Source: Hyphomicrobiales bacterium (GTDB lineage Bacteria > Pseudomonadota > Alphaproteobacteria > Rhizobiales > Methyloligellaceae). From it: a stretch of DNA of 64,000 bases. Positions 58,276 through 64,000 of the stretch are shown piece after piece (the first letter of the stretch is position 1; every line of letters begins with the position of its first letter). Both the position numbers and the translations under genes were made by a program. A model generated the notes under the pieces. The model searched no databases. It saw only the letters and a list, made by a program, of their open reading frames with translations, and was not told the origin of the DNA. The stretch is from contig JAJFHP010000003.1 of NCBI GenBank assembly GCA_021775555.1, positions 1 to 64,000 on the forward strand, given 5' to 3'.

Positions 58276-61200
58276 CGCGGTGAAGTGACCCCGCCCGCAG
58301 GCAATGCCGCCACAGCCGGAGCAGCGGTAGCAGTCCTCTTTCCAGCACTTTCCTTTGCTACTGGCGGCCGCGCTGCGGGCTCTGCCGGTGCTGGCAAAGG
58401 CTTTGGCGCATTACGGGCAGCGCGCGCCTGCTTTGAGTTCTGCTTCTTTTGGGCTTTCGCCAGTGCAGTGACAAGGCTCATCGCACCCTTTTCACTCATC
58501 GGTTCACCGAAATAGAAACCCTGTGCAAACTCGCATCCGATGCTTCGCAGATAGTCGGCATCCGCGGAACTTTCGATACCTTCCGCAACAACCTTCTTGC
58601 CCAGCTCATGCGACATGGCAACGATAGAGCGCAGAATGACCGGTGTCGTGCCATCATTCGCCGCATCGCGAACAAACGACTTGTCGATCTTGATGGTGTC
58701 GACAGGAAAGCGGTGCAGATAATTGAGTGAGGAAAAACCGGTGCCGAAATCATCGAGTGAGAGCCCGGCTCCTAATTCCTTCAGGAGCTTCATGATTTCA
58801 ATGGCCTGTTCGGGATTCTCCATCACCATGGATTCAGTGACTTCAAGCCATAGGGTTTTCTTCGGAACAGCATCGCGAGACAGTATCGAGCGAATTTGCT
58901 GCAACAGGTCCTGGCGGAACAGCTGGCTGCTCGAAACATTGACCGAAACGAATAGCGGAGCCTGAGGTCTTGGCAATGCCTTCTGCCACCGCGCGGCCTG
59001 CTTCACCGCCTGCTCCAATACATAGCCTCCCAGCTCGGAAATGAGACCGGTTTCCTCGGCAATCGGTACAAAGTCATCCGGATTGAGACGCCCATGCTTG
59101 GGATGATCCCAGCGCATCAGCGCCTCGAAGCCCGATAGCGTATTGATCTCCAGATTGGTGATTGGCTGGTACAGCACCTTGATCTGCTTGCGTTCGATAG
59201 CGCGGCGCAATTCGCTCTCTAACGGCAGGCGTCCCTGCTCGGACCCGCGCATACTGGCCTTGAAAATATCTATTCTGTCCGCGCCGGCGCGCTTGGCCCG
59301 GAACATGGCGATTTCCGCTTCTTTCAACAGGTCCTGGTGGGTCTCTTGCTGGCCGTCATACACGGCGATACCGATTGAGCCGGTCAGAATGATCTCCTTG
59401 CCCGATATCCGCATGGGGCTCCTGAGCGATCGGCGAATACGCTCGGACAGAAGTGCGATGTGCTGGGGTTCGGATTCCGACACGATCAGCACGGCAAACT
59501 GGTCGCCGCCTACTCGGGCCATGGTGTCCTGCGGGTTCAGGTGCCGGGAAAGACGCCGTGCAACTGTGAGCAACATACTGTCGCCGACCACCAGACCCAG
59601 GCTCTTGTTCACATTCTTGAAGCGGTCAATGTCGATGAACAAAACCGTCGGCCGGTTGCCATTGCCTTCCGCGGCCCGCATCACAGCACCGCTCAACCTG
59701 TCGAAAAACAGCTCCCGGTTAGGAAGTCCGGTCAGGCTGTCATGAACCGCGTCATGCAGCAGCCGTTCCTGTGTCCGCTTCGGCCCGGAAACATCGCGCA
59801 TAAGACCGACGCAGCGCTGGGCAGAATCAGACATGGCGCTTTCCACCGAATGGGCACGCAGTTCAAACCACAGATAGGAGCCGTCGGAGCGTTGCATGCG
59901 AACATCGGTGTTCAAATCTCCACCGCCCTTCTCCTGAAGCGCCCAGAGCAGCAGGCGAAAGCGGTCCCGGTCAGCCGGGTGGATATGACGAAGCCATTCT
60001 TCAAGACTGCCCTCGAGCATGCCTTCGGGTAGTCCAAGAGCCTCTTCGACCTCGACGCCAACCGTGATCTCGCCGCGGCGCATGTTCCATTGCCAGATCG
60101 CCGTGTCAGAGCCTTCCAGCGCCAGCGAGCTCAGCTGCATTTGTCCCGGTGGTCCACCATGGAAAGGCGTGCCGCCGCGAAACGCATATTGGGTAACCGT
60201 GAAACCAAGCAGAACGATCAGCAGCACAAGCCCCGCCAGCAGTCCTGAAACGATAACCTCACCGGTGAGCTGGCCCAGGATGACCAGCCCGCCACCGAAT
60301 ATCCATACCAGAACCAGTATCCAGGTGGGCACCAGCGACATGGCCCGTTCTTGCCCGCGCAAGGCAAGGTAAGTAATTAAAAGGGCGCCCATAGTGCCGA
60401 TGCCAGCCAGTGAAGCACGTGCCAGACCGGACGCCAGTCTCGGGTCGATAACCGTCATGCCAATAAGCGCCACTTGCGCCAATATCCATGCTCCGAAGGC
60501 AAGCCTGATCCAGTTGTGCCACAACCGCACCCGCAAGAAGGCATAAAGGAAAACTACGAGACTGGCCGCAAATGCGGCTTCGGATGCAGCGCGGTAGACC
60601 GCGTTATCTTCAGCGCTCAGCTTGAACAACTTATGCCAAAACCCGAAATCAACACAGAACAGCGCCAGTGCTGTCCATGCCACCAGTGCGGCCGCGGGGA
60701 AGATTGACTTGTGATTGGCGGCGAAGACGGCTGTTAGGAAAATCGCAGTCAGGCCGATGATGCCAAGCAGAATGCCGTTGAACAGCATCCGGTCCTTCAG
60801 CTGCCGCTCGTAAGCTTCAGCCTTCCACAAATTCAGCCTGGGCACCTGCTGGGAGCTCATTTCCACAATAAATGTGATAATGGCGCCAGGCTCGATGGTC
60901 AGGCGGAAGATATCTGCACGGTCATCGGGAATGCGCTCGGGTCGAAAGCCGAGTGATGGGGTAACGGCAGCCACACGGCCTGAATCGAGATCAGGCCAGA
61001 ACACCGCAGAGCCCACCAGCGTGTAGCGCTGCGCGGTGAGCCAGCGCACGATCGGCTTATCAGTGCCATTCTTGAGCGCAAACACGATCCAGTTCGGATT
61101 GGTGCCTGTGGTAGACGCCTCAACGGCCATGCGTCCGACAATGCCATCTGGCCCGGGCACGGTCTCTATTTGCAACTTGTCGCCGCGTCCTTCGTATAGT

Positions 61201-61364
61201 TCGCCAAGCGCCGTAACATCGATACGATCCTTGCCTGGATCAATCAGGATAGGCTCCAGCGCATGGGCCGGCGCCAGGGTGATGAACAAAAGTGCGAGGA
61301 CGGCCCAAAGGATTCCACAGCGCGCATGCAGGCGACGCATGTTACGGCGTTTGGATGAGCGCAT
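58266..61364 (-). CDS. 7TM receptor with PAS, GGDEF and EAL domains (c-di-GMP phosphodiesterase)
   Basis: About 1032 aa. A signal peptide ending APAHA is followed by a 7TMR-DISM-like periplasmic domain (about 40-180), seven to eight helices (about 195-395), a PAS domain (about 415-530), GGDEF (about 535-695) and EAL (about 705-960), then an Ala/Pro-rich tail. The cyclase motif is GGDQF (619-623), so synthesis is doubtful. The EAL domain keeps [37 protein letters not shown] and QGFYFGEP, so hydrolysis of c-di-GMP is likely. The start is uncertain; ATG at 61364 gives a basic n-region; 61340 is an alternative. Adjacent GNAT gene overlaps a longer start. Confidence 0.88.
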   Translation of the reverse strand: MRSSKRRNMRRLHARCGILWAVLALLFITLAPAHALEPILIDPGKDRIDVTALGELYEGRGDKLQIETVPGPDGIVGRMAVEASTTGTNPNWIVFALKNGTDKPIVRWLTAQRYTLVGSAVFWPDLDSGRVAAVTPSLGFRPERIPDDRADIFRLTIEPGAIITFIVEMSSQQVPRLNLWKAEAYERQLKDRMLFNGILLGIIGLTAIFLTAVFAANHKSIFPAAALVAWTALALFCVDFGFWHKLFKLSAEDNAVYRAASEAAFAASLVVFLYAFLRVRLWHNWIRLAFGAWILAQVALIGMTVIDPRLASGLARASLAGIGTMGALLITYLALRGQERAMSLVPTWILVLVWIFGGGLVILGQLTGEVIVSGLLAGLVLLIVLLGFTVTQYAFRGGTPFHGGPPGQMQLSSLALEGSDTAIWQWNMRRGEITVGVEVEEALGLPEGMLEGSLEEWLRHIHPADRDRFRLLLWALQEKGGGDLNTDVRMQRSDGSYLWFELRAHSVESAMSDSAQRCVGLMRDVSGPKRTQERLLHDAVHDSLTGLPNRELFFDRLSGAVMRAAEGNGNRPTVLFIDIDRFKNVNKSLGLVVGDSMLLTVARRLSRHLNPQDTMARVGGDQFAVLIVSESEPQHIALLSERIRRSLRSPMRISGKEIILTGSIGIAVYDGQQETHQDLLKEAEIAMFRAKRAGADRIDIFKASMRGSEQGRLPLESELRRAIERKQIKVLYQPITNLEINTLSGFEALMRWDHPKHGRLNPDDFVPIAEETGLISELGGYVLEQAVKQAARWQKALPRPQAPLFVSVNVSSSQLFRQDLLQQIRSILSRDAVPKKTLWLEVTESMVMENPEQAIEIMKLLKELGAGLSLDDFGTGFSSLNYLHRFPVDTIKIDKSFVRDAANDGTTPVILRSIVAMSHELGKKVVAEGIESSADADYLRSIGCEFAQGFYFGEPMSEKGAMSLVTALAKAQKKQNSKQARAARNAPKPLPAPAEPAARPPVAKESAGKRTATAAPAVAALPAGGVTSPRQA

Positions 61365-61437
61365 CCATCCTATGAGAGTTCCATAACGCACTTTCCGGAG
61401 TGTCCTTATTTCGTTTCCATTGCGCCACCGCCTGAAC

Positions 61438-62025
61438 TCAACGGTGGATATCATCTTCAAGTAACGCGAAGGTCACATGGTCTTGCCAGATGCTGTTGAT
61501 CTTCAGATAACGGCGCGCCATGCCTTCGCGGGTGAACCCTGTCCGTTCCAGTAATTTTACGGAAGCTTCATTGTGCGGCAGGCAGGCGGCCTCCAGCCGG
61601 TGAAGGCTCAGCGTCTCGAACACGAACGGTATGATCGCACTCACACCGGCGGTCATAAATCCTTGCCCGGCATGCGTCGTCCCTATCCAGTAGCCCAAAG
61701 TGCAGGCTTGTGTCACACCGCGGCGCACATTGGAGAGTGTGAGGCCTCCCAGAAGGGTATCGTCATCCTTCTCGAACAGAAAAAAGGCGTACCCCAAATC
61801 TTCTTTAAAATCGCGCGCGTAATATTTAAGCCGGCGGCGAAAGGATGTTCGGGTCAACTCACTGCTGGTCCAGGCCGGTTCCCACGGCGTGAGAAACTCC
61901 CGGCTTTGGGCCCGCAACTCTGCCCATGAGGAATAGTCACTCATTTGTGGCATACGCAAATAGACATCGTCCCCGTGCACGACAGGACCGGTCTCAGGCG
62001 GCGTGACAGATCTCAAGAATGCCAT
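61438..62025 (-). CDS. RimJ/RimL-type GNAT acetyltransferase
   Basis: A 195-aa N-acetyltransferase. The acetyl-CoA site is in LGYWIGTTHAGQGFMTAGVS, with VFETLSLHRLEAACLPHNEA and KLLERTGFTREGMARRYL. It resembles ribosomal-protein N-acetyltransferases (RimJ/RimL/S5-alanine), but the substrate is unassigned. 18 bp after the M16 peptidase stop; same operon as thrC. Confidence 0.88.
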   Translation of the reverse strand: MAFLRSVTPPETGPVVHGDDVYLRMPQMSDYSSWAELRAQSREFLTPWEPAWTSSELTRTSFRRRLKYYARDFKEDLGYAFFLFEKDDDTLLGGLTLSNVRRGVTQACTLGYWIGTTHAGQGFMTAGVSAIIPFVFETLSLHRLEAACLPHNEASVKLLERTGFTREGMARRYLKINSIWQDHVTFALLEDDIHR

Positions 62026-62043
62026 CTGCGACCACCTCCCTCC

Positions 62044-63330
62044 CTATTCCGCTGCCCTGACGGGGCGCGAAATGTGTCCGTGAATGAGTGCCTCCAGGGC
62101 AGCCTCGTCCTGTAACGGGCCAACTGCGGATACGCTCGGTATTGCGGACAGTATAATATCGCCTGCAAGAGTGCGCACAGTCTCTTTGCTGACAGCTTCA
62201 ACCTTTTCGACAAGTTCGTCGATGTCGCGCGGTGCACCAAATGCAAGCGTCTGGCGCGCCACCTGCTCAACCCGTGCGCCAGAACTCTCAAGGCTCATGA
62301 GAAGTCCCGATTTGAGTTGCGCCTTGGCGCGCGCGAGTTCCTCATCGCTTACCGGTTCACTGGCTAGCTTCTCAAGCTCAGCCATTATCACACCTGCCAA
62401 CTCCAGCATCTGCTCCGCACCCGTTGCGGCATGAATGCCAAACAGTCCTGTGTCTGTCAGGCCCCAGCAATAGGAATAGATCGAGTAGCAAAGCCCGCGC
62501 GTTTCGCGCGCTTCCTGGAAAAGCCGCGATGACATGCCTCCGCCAAGCATGCTGGAGAGGATCTGGCCTGTATACATGGCCTCATCGCGGTAGGACGGCC
62601 CCTGAAATGAAACCACGATATGAGACTGCTCAAACGTCTTGCCGGAGCGGGCAAACCCACCAACATATTTTGCCGGCTCGCAAACATGCAGCGCTGAAGC
62701 GACCATATCGCCAAAAGCAGCCTCCGCCAGTTTGACCAGCTTTTCATGATCGACGGCACCCGCGGCCGCCAGCACCATGGCGCCCGGCGCATAATGGGAA
62801 TTCATATAGGCGGTCAGGTCATCAGAGGTGAACGAGCACACGCTTTGCGGTGTCCCGAGGATCGGACGGCCCACGGGTTGATCCGGAAAGGCAGCCTCCT
62901 GCACCAAATCATAGGCCACATCGTCCGGACTGTCCCCGGCAGCGGCTATTTCCTGAAGAATAACATCTTGCTCACGGGCGAGTTCACCATCGTCAAATTT
63001 AGGATCGCGAACAATGTCAGCAATGATGTCGACACCAAGCGGAATATCCGCTTTGAGCACGCGGGCATAATAGGCCGTGGTTTCAAGACTGGTGGCGGCG
63101 TTGAGATCACCACCGACGGATTCAATTTCTTCAGCGATCTCGCGCGCGCTGCGCCGTGCCGTACCTTTGAACGCCATATGTTCCAAAAGGTGGGAGATGC
63201 CATGTTGGCCAGCTGCTTCAGAACGCGCCCCGGCGCCAACCCAGACACCGAGTGAAGCGGATTCCAGATGTGGCATGGCATGTGAAACCACCCGCAATCC
63301 ATTTACCAGCGCAGTCTTCTCGATGCTCAT
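62044..63330 (-). CDS. M16-family zinc peptidase (mitochondrial processing peptidase-like)
   Basis: A 428-aa peptidase with the inverted zinc motif HLLEHMAFKGT (HxxEH, near residue 48) and the downstream Glu in an AEEIESVGGDLNAATS segment. The length is the single-subunit form. Related to mitochondrial processing peptidase beta; in bacteria its role is unsettled. It overlaps thrC by 4 bp (ATGA), a neighbourhood common in alphaproteobacteria. Confidence 0.94.
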   Translation of the reverse strand: MSIEKTALVNGLRVVSHAMPHLESASLGVWVGAGARSEAAGQHGISHLLEHMAFKGTARRSAREIAEEIESVGGDLNAATSLETTAYYARVLKADIPLGVDIIADIVRDPKFDDGELAREQDVILQEIAAAGDSPDDVAYDLVQEAAFPDQPVGRPILGTPQSVCSFTSDDLTAYMNSHYAPGAMVLAAAGAVDHEKLVKLAEAAFGDMVASALHVCEPAKYVGGFARSGKTFEQSHIVVSFQGPSYRDEAMYTGQILSSMLGGGMSSRLFQEARETRGLCYSIYSYCWGLTDTGLFGIHAATGAEQMLELAGVIMAELEKLASEPVSDEELARAKAQLKSGLLMSLESSGARVEQVARQTLAFGAPRDIDELVEKVEAVSKETVRTLAGDIILSAIPSVSAVGPLQDEAALEALIHGHISRPVRAAE

Positions 63331-64000
63331 GAGGTAGTCTCGCTAACCGCGCGGACGCGTGATTCAATAAACTCCGTGAGTAAGTCATAATTATTCTCAA
63401 GCACCGTGAAACGTTCCTCTGCGCCGAATCGTTGTTCCAGGCGCGGCGGTACATCGGGGCGTTTTCCGGTCGCGGCCTCAACGGCATCCGGGAACTTGGC
63501 TGGATGGGCCGTGGACAATGTGACCATAGGCACACCTTCACTTTGTGTGCGGCGCGCAGCGGCGATGCCCACGGCGGTGTGCGGATCGCAGACATAACCT
63601 GTTTCGCGAGCAAGATCGCGGATGGTGGTTTCGACTTCAGCTTCATCCACTGCCATGGCGGAAAACAGCCCCCTCAGTGATGAAAGCTCCTCTTCAGACA
63701 GGGTGAAACCACCCTGCTGGCCGAGACTATCCATCAACTGGCAAACGCGGGTTCCGTCCCGTCCGGCGGCCTCGAAAATCAGCCGTTCGAAATTACTCGA
63801 TACTTGTATATCCATACTCGGGCTCGAGGTCGCAATGACCTCATTCGGCTGATAAGAACCGCTCTTCAACACACGCACCAAGATATCATTCACATTCGTG
63901 GCTATAACGAGGCGATTAATCGGTAACCCCATCCGCGATGCCGCGTAACCTGCGAAAACATCACCAAAATTTCCCGTGGGTACGCAAAAGTTCACGGCCC
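63327..64000 (-). CDS. thrC: Threonine synthase ThrC (5' part beyond window)
   Basis: The C-terminal 223 or so residues of the enzyme converting O-phosphohomoserine to threonine. VNFCVPTGNFGDVFAGYAAS, the PLP-phosphate region, is at the right edge; RDLARETGYVCDPHTAVGIA and LSTAHPAKFPDAVEAATG follow. The reading frame continues past 64000 without a real start, so the gene is cut by the window edge. Together with thrB it completes threonine synthesis from homoserine. Confidence 0.96.
   Translation of the reverse strand, partial: AVNFCVPTGNFGDVFAGYAASRMGLPINRLVIATNVNDILVRVLKSGSYQPNEVIATSSPSMDIQVSSNFERLIFEAAGRDGTRVCQLMDSLGQQGGFTLSEEELSSLRGLFSAMAVDEAEVETTIRDLARETGYVCDPHTAVGIAAARRTQSEGVPMVTLSTAHPAKFPDAVEAATGKRPDVPPRLEQRFGAEERFTVLENNYDLLTEFIESRVRAVSETTS

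Overview
The window is a chromosomal stretch of an alphaproteobacterium, most likely in or near Hyphomicrobiales/Rhodobiaceae. The evidence is a CcrM-type methyltransferase gene preceded by a CtrA-like box and a GANTC site, an SOS box of the alphaproteobacterial LexA type (GTTC-N7-GTTC), an F0 cluster with paired b' and b subunits, a COG4111/NadQ-like regulator near nadABC, and gene orders common in that class. Nearly all of it is dense housekeeping sequence of fairly high GC. No rRNA, tRNA, CRISPR array or insertion sequence was recognised.

Left part (1-9500): the tail of an unidentified gene, a small tyrosine phosphatase, a NadQ/NrtR-like NAD regulator, a large DUF2339 membrane protein, and the de novo NAD operon nadA-nadB-nadC behind a perfect palindrome. 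A SleB-type wall hydrolase converges on nadC. Then (9774-17614, minus strand) comes a tightly packed run reading sppA-like protease, a 64-aa protein, glyQ, VOC protein, glyS, VOC protein, ppdK. Next are a TrmN6-like methyltransferase with a DUF2007 protein, divergent from octaprenyl diphosphate synthase, then ispE, a TPR/LysM protein, a threonine dehydratase-like enzyme and ETF-ubiquinone oxidoreductase.

Middle (25777-41506): a ClC transporter, a uracil-DNA glycosylase, a nitroreductase, MoaB, a DUF3597 protein and a Tat-exported metallo-beta-lactamase-fold protein. They are followed by a 2.2-kb AT-rich accessory insert (about 31615-33843). It carries two direct copies of a phage MuF-type head-protein module. 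One is fused to an unrecognised C-terminal domain and the other is a broken stub; a four-helix membrane protein of opposite orientation lies between them. This is the only clearly foreign part of the window and its most interesting element: it looks like a decayed MuF polymorphic-toxin cassette. After it come two glycosyltransferases, an SOS-boxed radical SAM protein, RNase HII, CcrM, MutY, a DciA-like DUF721 protein and two DsbA-like oxidoreductases.

Right part (41606-64000): smc, the F0 operon atpI-atpB-atpE-atpF'-atpF, then on the minus strand the complete glycine cleavage operon gcvT-gcvH-gcvPA-gcvPB behind a tandem glycine riboswitch. Next are a lipoprotein, ispH-thrB-rnhA, a peroxiredoxin, a DsbD-N-like secreted protein, YqgE, a GGDEF/EAL receptor, a GNAT acetyltransferase, an M16 peptidase, and the 3' part of thrC, which runs off the window. 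IspE, IspH and the prenyl synthase serve isoprenoid synthesis; ThrB and ThrC complete threonine synthesis; RNase HI, RNase HII, MutY, UDG, CcrM and SMC serve genome maintenance.
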